This document shows, one piece after another, positions 12,800 through 25,984 of a DNA stretch of 64,000 nt (position 1 is the first letter of the stretch; every line of letters starts with the position of its first letter). Source of the stretch: Thysanoteuthis rhombus (taxonomy: Eukaryota; Mollusca; Cephalopoda; Oegopsida; Thysanoteuthidae); contig OY735220.1 of the NCBI GenBank assembly GCA_963457665.1, forward strand, positions 32,502,716 to 32,566,715, in the 5' to 3' direction. Both the position numbers and the translations under genes were made by a program. A model generated the notes under the pieces. The model was not told where the DNA came from. It saw nothing but the letters and a program-made list of their open reading frames with translations, and did no database searches.

Positions 12800-15700
12800 A
12801 GAACAAAACTTTCCACGCTCTGAAGAACCGGAATACTTCACCTACAAGAAGTTCATGTTCAGTCATATAATACGAACTAATTTCTATGTGGGTTTCAGAT
12901 TATGATGACGTCTTGTCTGCAGTTGTGAAAAACCGGGGAAATCTCGTTTAATACATTTCCCGGGACACATAAGTCCCAATAGACTTCTAGAAGAGATCCA
13001 CAGGACATATATATTCCAGCAGTCTATAACTTGATAAGGTATAACTTGATAACATTTTTTTTCTAGCTTATGCTAAGTTACATTGATTTATACAACAATA
13101 TCAAAAACATACACAATTCAAGCTATTCCTGGATATGTCCCAGGAGTCATGAAGGGGTTAATATGCCAATAATGACGAGACTTAGAAAATAAAAAAAAAG
13201 ACAATATATCTGGTGATTGGAAAGAGTGCAAGGATATGAATTCATACCTTTCCCTTCAGCATTTGTGCGGAGTGGATACAAACAGACTAATCTGTTCGCC
13301 GATTCTGTCCAATAACTGTGACGCTATCTCAAATCAACCAACAATTCCAGAAAACGTTGAGAGACTTATAACAAGTAAAATACTGCTTTTAATGATATTC
13401 TGTTCTTTTTTTCTAAATATCGTTAGTTTTCTTTCTTTCTCCTTTTTATCTATCTCTTTCTCTTTATTGTAATCATTAAATTATTTGTTTCTGCTCCACA
13501 AACAACAATCCAGAAATTCTGCACCATTTTTTGGAGCTCAATTACTTATATCATTCAATTTCTATCTAATCAAGTAAATAAACATTGTTATTCAGAATTT
13601 TTAGGAGAAATTCTGCACCAAATACTAAGCCAAGATGAACGTACGTTATCCATAAAAGGAGAAATGCTGGTTGGTCCAAGCAACTTTCAAGGCTGATTAT
13701 CTCTTCAAAATAATCCGAACGTTTTAAGATTATTGAAAAAACTCACGTGTAGTTATGGGCGCCCACTGTCACTGGGGGTGGGAGATATCTGGAAGTTAGA
13801 TGTCTGGTAAAGGACTAAGGAGTTCCTAAGCTGTCACTATTCAAGATGACCTATTTTCAAAGCCCACGTCTTCGGTGAGAAAGCCTGATCTAGGGGAGGA
13901 ACACATATCCCCCAGCTGACAGCCCTTGCAGGTAGTCAGAGTATGGAATTTTTGGCTGGGAGATTCGGAATTCTGTCCACAGAGCATAGTCAAAGGGTGT
14001 CTTGAACAATAATCTGATTTTTCACCTCTCCAGTTTTTTTTTTCTTTTCCGAAGTTTTTTTTTAATTACATCATTTAATAATTTGATATTGTACATTATG
14101 GTATATTATACTGAAGCTTTTTTTACATTCAGAAAAAATGACATAGGTTAAATCCGGATTTAACGGACAGCCCCCCCCCCCTGGTAGTCAGCTAAATCGA
14201 GGATTTACTGAAATTCTTTTCGCGTGTGCCGAGGAATAAGAATGTAGTACCGTTAATGTTTTTAAGCTTTCGTTTTATTTTCAGATACGATAAAATATTT
14301 CCGGATATTCATAACCCTGCAACGATAAATGTGGGCCAGGCTAAATGGACTAAAATACATCTCTTACATTCAACTTTGATTTAGATAAAATTATTTGGAG
14401 GACCAAATGATATTTGTCTTCAACAACTCAAGCTATCTGTAACAATTATTAACGTTCTTTAAAAATGTTCGATGATATGTGTTCCAAATGGTTTATATTT
14501 ATTTAGAGTATCATACTTTTCAAGTTTTGCCGTATTGGAAGGCGTAATCCTTTAAACAAGAAAAAGACCAGTTTCTGTTTAAAAACTGCGATGATGTATA
14601 TGCATAATCGCATAAAAAAATGAAACGAAAATATATATGGAGTGTATATAGACATTGTATAGTCTGCTTCCTTTCTTTTTCTTTGTATTTTTATTTTTAT
14701 TTTCAATCTCGAGAATAGATCTAAAAGGCAGAATAATATGACGATATGACGTTGTGTGACGTGAAAAAAAAAAATCTCATTCCATTTTTTGCCCACTCCT
14801 TATTTCGTATCTTTCAATCTTTATCAACGCAATGGACGGATTTACAAAAGTGAACGCCATCAATTTCTTTAACCGCTTTCTCTCAATTTTTTTTTAACAC
14901 TCTTAACTAGTTTGAAAATTGGTCTCAACATGAAATTTCCCTCGTACTGAGTAATATCGACTTTCGTCACTGCTTATAAAAAAAAAGATGCAATCAAACG
15001 GTGACGGTAAGATCTCCACAAATTTTTGATCATCAAACCAAAATATTTTTTTATAGGAATGGCATAACGGATGATTGGGAAAAGGTCAAGGAATATCTCT
15101 TCCTTTTCTGCATCACAAATTAGAGAATATGTCACATTTACAGTGAATATTTACCATTTCATTGATATCATCATCCATCTTGCTATTCGAAATAAAACGA
15201 TGTTTAATACGCTACAACCGAATAAAGCTTGTAAAATCCACGTGCTATAATTACCTTCATGATAACTTACTTGTAAAACCGTCATACGTACGGCTCAATA
15301 AATTTCTGAACAAACCAGACGAATATCAGTTATTCTGATTGTGTTCCCTCGTCCATGTTGACAATGGGTGTAACAGCTATATACTCTTACAACTGCTTGG
15401 ACTGTGATGTGTTTGTGAAAGAGTAGTTTGCCAAGTGTTCACGCACGTACACTCTTCTGTCAACCATCGTAGCATGCCAGTGACAAGACATTCTTTCAAT
15501 GTTTCAGTGCTAAGTGATAATGGTATATTACACAGAGTGATATAGAAGACTAAGGTGTAGGAAAAAGGGGGGAATGGGTGCATGCTACCTCTACAACGAT
15601 TCGCAGTCAAACAAACGCTGAAGGCTGATTTTGCTTTTCGTCCCCTTTTGTAAAAGCGAAAAAATAACGTGAAGTGAACTTTTTCGAAAGCAGGGACAGT

Positions 15701-15915
15701 CGAATATAGGATTTTTGACCCTTTCGAAATGTTTTTGACTATTAAAGACGACAGTAACAAGCAATAGTCGAAGTGTTTTCATTTTATATATATTTTCTAA
15801 ATAATCACGCAGACCGTTAGGTCGACCATATAAACCTTTTAAAGCTATATTCCCCTAATTTTTAGTAGTCGGTGTGCGCAAAATTTCCCTCTTAAATGCT
15901 TCTTCCGCTTCATTG
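12800..15915. other. Long non-coding stretch
   Basis: AT-rich with several homopolymers. Positions 13760-13950 are GC-richer and contain 'cactgtcactgggg', also seen at 15945, perhaps an eroded SINE fragment. Frames of 97-127 codons at 14503-14796 and 15377-15760 show no recognisable protein family. Confidence 0.45.
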
Positions 15916-15924
15916 CAGATTGCG

Positions 15925-16266
15925 TAACCCCATGACAGAAGGTCCTCTGTCACTGGGGTCCCAGATTAGCCTAATCTTTTATGTTGGCCTGACATCTTGG
16001 AAGAACTTTAGATGGGGTCTTAAGTTCATGGTTCAACAAGGGTGGTTACGTTTTGGGTGGATGCGACCATTGTTAAGACACTTTCCATCCTAATCGCACA
16101 GCTTATAGTGAGCTCAATTAGCTGCTGGGTCCACTGGGAAATTCGTCCTCTGAACAGTTTTCCCACGCTCTTCGCTCATACAGGGAATCGAACCCTACGA
16201 CCTTCTGCGTTTGAGGAAGACATGCTCATCATTCTACCATCAGATGTTGTGCAAATTCTTCCCCCG
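15925..16266 (-). mobile_element. tRNA-derived SINE
   Basis: Reading the minus strand, 16266 to about 16185 looks like a tRNA. It has a D-arm-like TCTGATGGTAGAATGATGAG segment, then an exact Pol III B box GGTTCGATTCC at about 16186-16198. A GC-richer body of about 250 bp follows toward 15925. This head-plus-body arrangement is typical of tRNA-derived SINEs. The A box is imperfect and the 3' end is not sharp. Confidence 0.55.
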
Positions 16267-16793
16267 TGACAAATGTATAAGCACACCGAGGGTATGTTAG
16301 AATGTAAACATGGAATTGTTTCACGATGATTATGCCACAGCCCATTTCTCATGACTAATGAAACTCGAAATATTGGTAAGTTTTAGTATAAATACGATTA
16401 TGTTCTACGAAGAAACGTACTTAGTCAAGATTTTACTCTATACTTGAACTATTTTGTCCAGTTTGTTGTTCAGTCAACTAAAACATTAACGAGTATTTCT
16501 TATTTTCATGCAATACAATTTTAAAAATACATTGATGAAAATAGAACCCGTCATTTCAATTATAATTTTCAATAGGTATGATTATACTATCATTGTAATA
16601 AGTATAAAATGAATATCAATAAACAGTCGATCGAAGCGGGAGGCGACTCGAAGGCTCTTTCATATCGCTGCAAGCTTTTCGGATAGGGCTGGGTGCAGCT
16701 CTTCTCCCAGTTTCTACAACCTCTTACCCTCAATCCTATTCTTTATCAGAAAGACATCAAGTACCATTTTTTTAGAAAGTCTTTGGTATGATT

Positions 16794-16913
16794 CAGATTA
16801 CGGCACTGGGTATTCCCAGACGGTCACCCGTCTAGATAATGATCAAACTCGGCGTTGCTTAACTGCAATGATCTTACGAGAACCGATGTGCCCAATGCAA
16901 ATTGACTGTACTA
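16794..16913 (-). pseudogene. 5S rRNA-like sequence, full length but diverged
   Basis: On the minus strand the 120-nt segment aligns end to end with animal 5S rRNA. It has CGGTTCTCGT, then AGTTAAGCAACGCCGAG (internal A-box region), then GGGTGACCGTCTGGGAATACC (internal C-box region and 3' half), and a closing GTGCCGTA. The 5' 30 nt and the ATCATTGC segment are clearly diverged from functional 5S. It is a single isolated copy rather than a tandem array, so it is more likely a pseudogene or the head of a 5S-derived SINE (SINE3 type), whose body could extend to about 16620. The internal promoter is largely preserved. Confidence 0.7.
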
Positions 16914-16914
16914 A

Positions 16915-17728
16915 TAAGTGTAATTATTTATTACTTCATTATTTCTTTTAACTTAATCTTCTGTGCGCACATTAATTTCCTTTTTCCACTGCTAGCTAAA
17001 ACGTACGTCCGCGCGTACACGAATACAGCTTAGAGTAACTATGTTTACAAGTTTTACTAACAAGCACATTCAAAATGTTTCTATTGATTCGTCGTGAATA
17101 AGAAGAATCAATTCAAGGAATTAAACTGAGTTTTCATTGGTGCTTTGAACAACGAAACTAAGATTAGAGAAATTAATGCCATTTTTTTTTTGTGGTCTGC
17201 AGTCTAAACCATTAAAATCTTAGACCAGAGTAATAGCCGGATAGTGCCATGGGCCACTCACTAACCTGTGTTATAAAGGAGCCCGAAATTGAAAAGAAAT
17301 TCACAAACATTCAAAAGAACTTTTTCATTTGCCATTCAGTCAGATGACACGACAAATATATCGGAAATTCCAATAACACAATGACTTCGTTTTGATCTTA
17401 CCGCGATGGTTATGACTTTGGTTTGTGGACCACATATGTATCACATAGATATCACACTCCCCTTACTTGGTGTATCAAAATGATAAATTTAATCGAAAGA
17501 TATAATTGGCTAAAATTGCCAGCGTTAAACATCCAGTCATTCATAAAGGTTGAAGGAAGTATAGTACCATATTAGTAGACTGGGTGCAAAATTACCGAAT
17601 CGAAATTGATAGCCTGCAAGTATTCAGCGCGAAGCCCTTGAAATTGCGGGCCCATGGCATATGCTACTTTTGCTTCGTAGTTAATCCAACACTGTACGAG
17701 GCCCAGGTCACATTCCTCCCTTTGCAGT
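16915..17728. other. Non-coding stretch
   Basis: AT-rich. I see no gene or repeat apart from homopolymer T near 17180. Confidence 0.5.
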
Positions 17729-17730
17729 CT

Positions 17731-18434
17731 TCATCATCATCATCAGTCTTTCATTGTCCGTCGTTGGACATAGACCTTCCCCGGGATTCACCACACTTCT
17801 CTATCATGAGCGTCACGGAGCCAGTACTTTCTGAATTTGTCTAGCTCGTCTCTCCATCTGATAGTCTGCCGGCCTCGGTTGTGCATGTTATCTCGGGGGA
17901 TCCATGTCGTGAGTTGCTACGTCCATCGGTTGTCCACCATTCTTGCAACGTGGCCAGCCTACTGCCATTTGAGATTTTTAATGGATTCTATGATGTCCTT
18001 GACTTTCGTCTTTTCTCAGGTGTACTGTGCTGTCTTGTGGTCTCTCCATGTGAGGTTGAGCATAATTCTTTCATGTTCAAGTTCCATGGTTCTCAATTTA
18101 CGGATCTGTCTCTTGGTTAAGTTCCATGTTTCAACTCCATAAGTGACTATTGGGAGGATGCATTGGTTGTACACCCTTCATTTTCGGAATAATGGGATCT
18201 TATTTTTGAAGGTTGAGCTAGCTCTGCCAAAGGCTTGCCATCCTAGTATGATTCTTCACTTGATTTCTTCTTCTTTAGAGGGTCTCATGGAGATTCGTTG
18301 TTCTAGGTAGATGTAGTGGTCTACTTCCTCCTGTTCTGTGTCTTCGATTTTGATCTTAGTGCTTTTATCTCCGATGTGGTTGTTGCAAATGATCTTCGTC
18401 TTGCTGAAGTTCATGCTTCTTCCAATTCTCATTG
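17731..18434 (-). pseudogene. LINE family A reverse transcriptase, C-terminal third
   Basis: The minus strand keeps one reading frame for about 225 codons from 18434 to 17755. It matches the C-terminal part of Jockey/CR1-like non-LTR reverse transcriptases. Landmarks in order are N-F-S-K-T-K-I-I, H-Y-I-Y-L-E-Q-R-I-S-M, G-W-Q-A-F-G-R, V-Y-N-Q-C-I-L-P, T-Y-G-V-E-T-W, L-T-W-R-D, A-G-H-V-A-R and W-R-D-E-L-D-K-F-R-K-Y-W-L-R-D-A-H-D-R. Six in-frame stops (four TGA, two TAG) interrupt it but there is no frameshift. At least two TGAs sit where relatives have arginine CGA. The polymerase catalytic YADD region is missing (5' truncated, the break lying next to an M1 element). The 3' end is a (GAT)n tail at 17731-17746. 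It cannot make protein. A shorter sister copy is at 63196-63345. Confidence 0.85.
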
Positions 18435-18454
18435 TTATAATTTTTTCAACATTG

Positions 18455-18720
18455 ATTGAATGTAACCATTAAAGATGGTGGAGAGTTTCATCTTGTCTTA
18501 TGTGCGCACGTACGTTCCAGTACCCCTGGCCACTTTTCTCTCTTTTTTTTTCTTCTCGTTTTGTCAACAGATTTGAAAATTGGCATCAGTACCCCTTAAT
18601 GGAAACTTTATTTTTACTTTTCGATAAGAAGCTTTTTTGGCTTTTTGTGGGGCCTCGTTGTGAAGAATCTCAATGTTTCTCGATTTTTAGTGTTTTCCGG
18701 CGAGAGATGTCAATAATGGA
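18455..18720 (+). mobile_element. MITE-like family M1, copy 1 (incomplete)
   Basis: The head 'ttgaatgtaaccattaaagatggtgg' and internal block 'gatttgaaaattggcatcagtacccc' match the other M1 copies, but the conserved tail (gacgctacggttgttcaattattgac) is absent. It abuts the truncated end of the LINE at 17731-18434. Confidence 0.5.
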
Positions 18721-19054
18721 ATTACCCCAACCCCACAAATTCTTTTTCTGGCTAAAATTTATCCCCTGAAAGTCAAGTGGTTACCATTTGAGATTCAGAA
18801 ATCTAGATGAAAGCCAGAAGTAGGTATTTACTATGACGTAAATGTATGCTGTCAAGTCTCAAGTAAAATAGAATGGTACTTAAAAGTTAAATTTGGGTGA
18901 TATATCGTGCTTTCCAGTCTTTTAATTAATTTCAAGTCGTGCTACCGTAATCCGAGACTGTCTAGGACAATGCTTCTGAAACCATTTCAGAGTCATTAAT
19001 CCTCAAGTCTTTATTACAAAATTTCATTCACTCGTGACTAATTTACCTCCACTA

Positions 19055-19275
19055 ACGAAGATGGAAGAGGTATACGTGTTCATTCGTATCTGTGTCAGGC
19101 TTTTAACGCAATACCTCGAAAAGTTCTACGTTTCAATGTCATTTTGTGGAAGGGTCGACAATGGGATACAGAAGAAGTGATTAAATTTCAGGGTGGATCC
19201 AGGAATTTATTTTACAATTATCTCCCCTGCATTCTATCATTTTTAGCGATAATAGCGTTGGCAGAGGTATATACT
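19055..19275 (-). repeat. Family D repeat, reverse orientation
   Basis: Reads as the complement of the other D copies: 'gaagaggtatacgtgttcattcgtatctgtgtc', then 'aatacctcgaaaagttctacgtttcaatgtcattttgtgg', then 'gtggatccagg'. It follows the usual order of RTE-derived repeats read backwards. Confidence 0.5.
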
Positions 19276-19711
19276 TTCTAGGCTTGTAAGTGTTTTTTAA
19301 TAGTTTTCATCGAGTCAGAATTTATCTCGTATCACGAGCAAAGAGTATAGATTCATTCATTTCTCAAGTGCGCATTTCATTCTAGTTTTGGCACATCCTA
19401 AAATTACATAAGGAAAACTAAGAGTGGCAAAGAATGGATACAGAAAAATTAGAATTTTTCTAGTTGACATCAAATTAGGAAATGATCTTAGATCTTAGAA
19501 TTAGATTTTGAGAAATAATGTTTTCTTATTGCACATGTATTACCAGAAAAGGGATTTCTTAAGCGACAAAAAAATATAAATATTTGAGTAAATTAAGCCA
19601 TTCAACCACAAGATAATTCCGATCACTCTTGAGTGATTCATTCACCGGTTTTTGAAGCAGTATTCTGGGGAACTTGGTAAACAGAATTTTTCTAAGGCAT
19701 TTAAATTATTA

Positions 19712-20076
19712 TTGAATAATAGCCACTAAAGATAGCGAAGGGTTATATCTCTTTTTGTGTGCTACAACGCCCCCAACCATATAGTTTGTTTACAGACTTG
19801 AAAATGGCATCAGTACTTCCGTTATGGAGAAAAAAAAATTTCAAATTTCATTTAAAAAAAAATAAACTGACCTTTTTGAGGTAGCCTAAAAAAACATGTA
19901 GAATTTTGAAAATCTAGAACTTCTTTTTACTGTATTTTAGATGTTTTCCTGTGGAAAACCCTGTGGTGTCATACATAGAATTTATTCCGGTGATATTTAT
20001 TCTTCAATGGAATTCTTTTCAGAGGACTTCAATTTTTTTCGCTACGGTCGTTCAATTATTGACAGTGATTGTGAAT
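19712..20076 (+). mobile_element. MITE-like family M1, copy 2
   Basis: Head 'ttgaataatagccactaaagatagcgaaggg', internal 'cagacttgaaaatggcatcagtac', 'gatgttttcctgtgg', 'tttattccggtgatatttattcttc' and tail 'cgctacggtcgttcaattattgacagtg' are all present in family order. It is followed by an (AAT)n run at about 20078-20100. No open frame. Confidence 0.65.
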
Positions 20077-20101
20077 TAATAATAATAATAATAATAATAT
20101 G

Positions 20102-22470
20102 AATTATTGTTATCGACGTTTCATTAATCTTGACTTCTTATTTACTTTCATCTTGAGTTTCAGTTATAGTTATACAGCTATCGCTCAACGGCTCAAAGTG
20201 ATAGCCGTATAAATACAACCGTAATTCAAGATGGAATAAGATAAGTAGTCAAAATTTTTTCTGACAAATCATGGACAGTTGGGCGAGATTGGTAGATATT
20301 ACGAATCATGGATGTTTTTTTTTTGTTTTTTTGTTTTAATTCTTTTGAATAGAAAATGTAGTAAGACGTTTACAAACTTCATTCGAAAATTTAAGACAAC
20401 TTCAATTTCAACCTCTTCAGACAGGATTACGTTGGGTGACGTCCTATTGGTGAGAATTTCGTCATCCTCTTCAGTAGAATCATTGTCTTTATCACCATCT
20501 ACGAATTATCTTGAATCATCCCAATCTACTACCAGAGTTAAGAAGGTGCGGGACAAAGTAATTTGTCGCAAGATATTGCGTCAGCCTCCCCCCGGGACAA
20601 AATGATTTCTCACGAGATATCGCGCCAAGACCAAGAAATTTCAGCCGCTCTCAAGTGGTTAAAACAGTCCGGTGATAAATTCTTTGAAACACAAACGTAG
20701 TTGATTTGAGGGCTGGTTTGGTCTCTTTCTCTTGGACTAGTACGAAATCCCCACAAAAATATTAACTGGATGACATAATATCACCAGAAATGCAACAGAG
20801 AAATGGAGGCAAATTAATTATGGGAGAGTGGTTTGTTCAAGTGCTCACTCATCCAAGCTAGTCTGTTAATAATCTTTGCATGCCACTGATGAGATATTTC
20901 ATCATGATATCTGATGATGGGGCAGACTGCATAGACCAGTTGATTCATGTCTTTCTCGTAATAAGAAATAAACATTAGTACTTAAAGTTGAAATGCGAAC
21001 TTGGTTCGAAAATTACGTTTCCTGTTTCATCTATCACTCCTATTCCCAACCTGTAGCTCTTCCAGTTTAAAAACCAAAATGACTAGCACTTAAGTATTCC
21101 TATGAAAAAACCCAATCATATGAACCCACTACATGGTTTATCAAGAAGTATTAAAGAATAGATGATATACATCATGAGATTTGATTTTTACTTTCACATA
21201 ATGAACTGATTCTAATGAACACAAGTTGTGCAATCTGATGTTTGGCCAGAATGAATGTCAATTCAAAAACACAATTGTAAGTGCACTTATACGCATTTGA
21301 AAAAAAACCAAAGGCAACGATTTATAGTCGTATGTAAATGGAACAATTTTGAAATCTAAGAATCATTCTTAGAATGAATACTTTAAATAAGAGCCATTGA
21401 GATAATCTGCGTTCACAAGTTTAAAAAAATAATCAAAATGTATCAAATACCTCACACGAGCATAAATTTTCAAGAGGCACTAGTTGAGAAAGTTCAGGAT
21501 GATTAAAGCTCTTCAACTGCAAAATGAGCCTCATGTCTTGAAAACTTATCGGACTTCAAGATAAAGAGATGCAACAGTAAATGAATTGTCACGTAGTCTA
21601 ATCGTTAATTCAGAGATAACACAGATGGCAAATTCTAAGGCCAGTGATTAGCAGATGATTATTCTCGATATCTTATCTCAATTGGTGTACAATTGAGACT
21701 ACAATGATTACTGTCAATACCTTCACCTCGGGTCAAGGAACGCTTAAAATCTTACCCTTTATGAATTAATAGCAATGGCCTCTTTTTCTTTACGCCATTT
21801 CGTCTTGAGGAAGGTTTTAACTTCCTGATTGCAGGGAAAAGCTGTCAAAATTTCACAAGTTTGTAAGTATACGAAATCTGTCCTGACATTTATTTTGGAT
21901 GGGTTTGTTATTAAAAGAAACTTGCGAGAGAGGAATTTGGGATGATCTTTCAGGCTTCTTGACACTTTGCACCGCCTCTAACGCTTGAACTAAACAAGAA
22001 AATATAAACTGTGGATTGGATGTCGTCGTGAATGCTGGAATTATTCATCTCCAACTGTCATCTCCCATTTAAAATCCACAAATCATACGAGTGACAAGGG
22101 ATGAAATGAACACTCACACGATTCGAAACGGTTATTTTACTCTACAGTTAACTACACAGGTAAAGAACAGGTTATTTATTTGCCTCCTCACGGGGGCAGA
22201 ATGTGTCACAAGGTCAAATTTGAAGTGGGGGACCTTCACGCGTACAGGTAGAAGAAAATTGAGAGCACTGGGGGTCGAGGAAGACCACCTACTTAGCATT
22301 AAGGGATTAAAAGTTCATCTAGTCACCTTTCTTGACCCTGAACAGTCACTTCCAAAAACTTCTAAAAGGATTCAATATCAATTCAAAAACGTATCGAAAT
22401 ATGCCTTAAAAACAAAATAATGATCAAGACTTAATATTTGTCCAACCACTTACAATAATGATTTCTATTC
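20102..22470. other. Non-coding stretch
   Basis: AT-rich. A 108-codon frame at 20279-20605 and a 109-codon frame at 22091-22420 are open but show no recognisable family, signal or splice pattern, so I do not call them genes. Confidence 0.4.
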
Positions 22471-22475
22471 TGTAG

Positions 22476-22504
22476 TAATAATAATAATAATAATAAATAT
22501 ATAT

Positions 22505-22544
<40 letters not shown>
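22476..22544. repeat. Compound (AAT)n-(AC)n-(AT)n microsatellite
   Basis: Three adjoining simple runs: AAT (about 22476-22496), AC (about 22505-22519) and AT (about 22519-22544). Confidence 0.95.
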
Positions 22545-22549
22545 GCTCC

Positions 22550-25120
22550 TGCTTGTGTCTTCCATAGGTTGAGAGAAAGAGGTTCATTACAAATGTCTAA
22601 AGCTAATTTTCTAATATTAGTGATCCCACAATTTCGAACATATTCCAGGTATTCGTACCTCGCATAATTGAATCGCCATAGCTTACGTATCTACTAAAAC
22701 TAATCATCAAAAAAAAAAAAATACCCAAAATATCTAAAAATGGAAATATTTCAACCATTAGCTCTTGTGTCGATTAATCGAAACAGCTCAAATGACCCAA
22801 TCTTCATAACTGCGTTTCCACAAAAGTTCTGAGCTTAAGAGATATGAAATTATAAGAACGACATTATTGAAAAATTTCGCAGTGTAAAAAAATTGCCTGA
22901 AGTATTTCTGCGTCCTTTTGTTGCACGTTTCAACCTTAGGGGAGGAATAATGTTACAAATACGAGCGGTTGCAAGATAAATTTTTTTATTTCAAACCATT
23001 GAAAAATATGACTGCCAGGGTTGGAAATATTTCTCTCCCTTCTGTCAACAATGGCTCCTGGTCATGAGAAATTTAGTGGTTTTAGGTCAGATTTGATATT
23101 GTAATTTTCCGTTTTACTTTTCTGTCGCCGCAGAGGTTAAGAAGTCCTAAATGGTTACACATTAGATTTAATCATCTTTGGATGATATTTTACAGGGTTT
23201 TTTTTTTTACAGTAAACAGTTACACTTCTAAACATTGAAAATAACCAAGACATCGCTGGTAAATCAATATTCGTTGACGAGGAAAAAAGCATTGAAATAT
23301 ATACAAAAACAAATCAACTTTACTTTCTTGTTATCAAAATATTGATCAACTTTTCCTGTAGTTACTCTATTATCGTCTTTTATTGTCTATATCTTTAAGA
23401 GTCATTATCATTTGAACTATCCAGTATCTCCATCTGTTAACGCTTTGGATTAATCATTCTACGACCTTCTTCAGGTGTAATATGGAATATCCGTAAGGAG
23501 AGAGAGAGAGAGGGTCTTTTAGTGATCTCTGCACTAAAAAAAAAGAAAAAAAGAAAGAAAGAAAGCAAACCAACCAAAAAAAACAAACAAACAAACAAAC
23601 AACAATGTCAAATAGAATATTTTTCTCGCTTTGCATCAGCGGAGAAAGAGTCTCTTCTTTCAGATATTACATATCGCACTAGAAGATGGCCATAGAATGG
23701 TTCGGTTAAAGATGGAAATAAGAGACTGAATAGTTCGTAAAAAAAATAAGCAAATTGAATTCATACTGTCACTTCGGTTCGAACACCTTCTGGCGATTTG
23801 TTTAACAAAACTTTTCTCATATTGGAACAAGGCCCCAGTTTTGTCTTTTGATAAAAGCAATAGTTCGCATAAATGGCGAATCGTATTAGAACAGTTTATC
23901 AAATAATGCAGAGATATTTTCATTCAACTGAAAGAATTAATTCTATCATCAACGACTTGAATTTTCAGATTATTTTTCTTACAGTTTTGTAGGATGAGAA
24001 AATTGATTTTTTATGGCTCTGAATAAGTGATAAAATAAAGAGAAAGATGGCTAACACAATTCGAAGTTCCTTCCTGCTGAAATTTATCACCAAAAGTAGA
24101 TTTTAAAATCTAATAAAAAAAATTAAGTTTACTAAGAACCCTTTTTTTAGTCTAGCTTGGAGTTCTCTCTTCTCATCTTCACGTTTCTGAACATTTGTTT
24201 TAATGAAATCCTTATTCCTGTTGGTAGAATATGTTCGGCACGACATATTCAGATAATACCTTCCGTCTAATCCTTCAGATTTTTTTTGTTCTGTGGTAAA
24301 TTTCTTAGGTTACCTTTTCTTTTTTTTTTTTTTTTTTTTACTTTCGTCTTTTGTCAATTCTCGTGCTAAAAATTTTAAAAAGTGACGACTCAAATGTGAG
24401 CAGAAAATGACGGATCGCATACTACTTTCTTGTTTTTGATATTTTAAATTTGTTTTCTTTTTTTCACTTATTTATAGAATATTTTTTTTCCATTTAGACC
24501 CCCCACCGGCTCAAAATCCTCCATCCACCTCTGAATTACTGACCCTACTACCTTTAGTTTTCCGCTCGACAAAATCGTCTTCAATTATTTCAAAATGATA
24601 GGCAGGCTTCATACTCTGGTTTCAGTGTTTTGTACTCTAGTGTGTGTATGAAAATCTTTAGTTGAGAGGCATTCATCTGTATAAGTTGGATTCACGTCCA
24701 ACGCTTGGGGCAGAGCAGTGACCCTATAAAAATTAAACCAGCCCTTGTGGATTTCAATACAAAGCAATTAACTCGGGGTCTTGTGTTAAAAGTCCCTTGC
24801 ATAGAGGTTTTATACAGAGCCAATTGGCAGAGTCAAAAAGAAAGGACTTGACGGAGAAACCTATTGAACCAGTGAAAGGTGGACGGGGACACACAGATAT
24901 GCGATAGGTGCGTGTCCACAATGCAGGCCCCACAAAACAGTCATCGTTTATATCTTTATACTAGCAATAGGTTCGTAATAAGATACGAGGACAATCTTTC
25001 CAAGGCTATAAAGAGTCCCTTTAAATAACTTTGCGCATGAAATAAGGCTCAATATAGCCTGAATTAATCGTATATTTAGACATTTCATAGTGGGAGAGTT
25101 TGGAGAAGTTGATTTTCGGG
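22550..25120. other. Non-coding stretch
   Basis: AT-rich, with GA and AAAC/AAAG simple repeats at 23498-23602 and poly(T) near 24320-24340. 'ttctacgaccttcttcaggtg' at 23458 resembles 'ttctacagccttcttcaggta' at 26203, part of an unresolved low-copy repeat. No gene is supported. Confidence 0.45.
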
Positions 25121-25125
25121 GGTCC

Positions 25126-25258
25126 ATTATATATACATATGTACTAGAATATACCCATAATAAATGACAGGGTTATTTATGTATGGATCGGCACTGAGGA
25201 GCCTAATGCTGTTTTATCGGTTAGTTTCTTTTTTTCTTCTTCATAATTCAATTTTTTT
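25126..25258 (+). repeat. Family H repeat, copy 2
   Basis: 'gttatttatmgtatggatcggcac'-type core (exact text at 25172-25194 reads ttatttatgtatggatcggca) with flanks collinear with 6420-6525, ending in cataattca. Confidence 0.5.
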
Positions 25259-25656
25259 GTGACTCAAAACAACTCAAGCAGTTTTAATGAATGATCAGAC
25301 AAAGTCCTAAGAGTTTCTAAAAACGTAATTACGTTCATAATATTATATGTTGGGATAAATTTACGATATACATAATCATCTATTTTATCAAGTACAAAAT
25401 TTCTTTTATTACTTAGATAAAATACGTTGCCGGTCACTGAAACATCCAACGAGGAGAAAGAATAAGTCTATAAATTCACATATTTTTGAGAATATGGAAA
25501 ATTGATTATAAGTTTTATTTTTGTGCATGTATTCGTCATGTTTAGATATTTATAGCAACTCACCAGGCCGTCAATGTTGGCCTTGAATGCTTCGAATCGT
25601 TTCTCAACCTCTTCTGCTTCAAGGTCCTCCGATACTAATTTGATAATTTTTTTTTC

Positions 25657-25984
25657 TAATCGAATAACCATAGACACCAAAGCAGGCGAAGGGTCCTATC
25701 CCTTTTTATATGTGCGTGTCCCACCTCTCCTTGCCATACTGTTTTGTCCACGGATTCGAAAATTGGTACTAAACCCCACCCTCTTAAGAGTTTATTAAAA
25801 ACATCTAGATTCTCTAGAATCTAGATTTATTTTTAAAACTTTCATTTAGATGCTTTCCAGGGAAAAACGCCAGTGATGTCAGAATAGAATTTACTCCAAC
25901 AACAGTTATTCTTCGAGGGAATTTTTTTTTAACAACTTCAGGTTTTGACGCTACGGTTGTTCAATTATTGATAGTGAAGGCGAG
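25657..25984 (+). mobile_element. MITE-like family M1, copy 3
   Basis: Head 'tcgaataaccatagacaccaaagcaggcgaaggg', internal 'gattcgaaaattggtact', 'gccagtgatgtcagaatagaattta' and tail 'gacgctacggttgttcaattattgatagtg' are in family order. Several internal deletions make it shorter than copy 6. Confidence 0.6.

Noticed and set aside
22091-22420. 109-codon open frame as a gene
   Set aside because: No recognisable domain, no start context or splice evidence, and it extends through ordinary AT-rich DNA.
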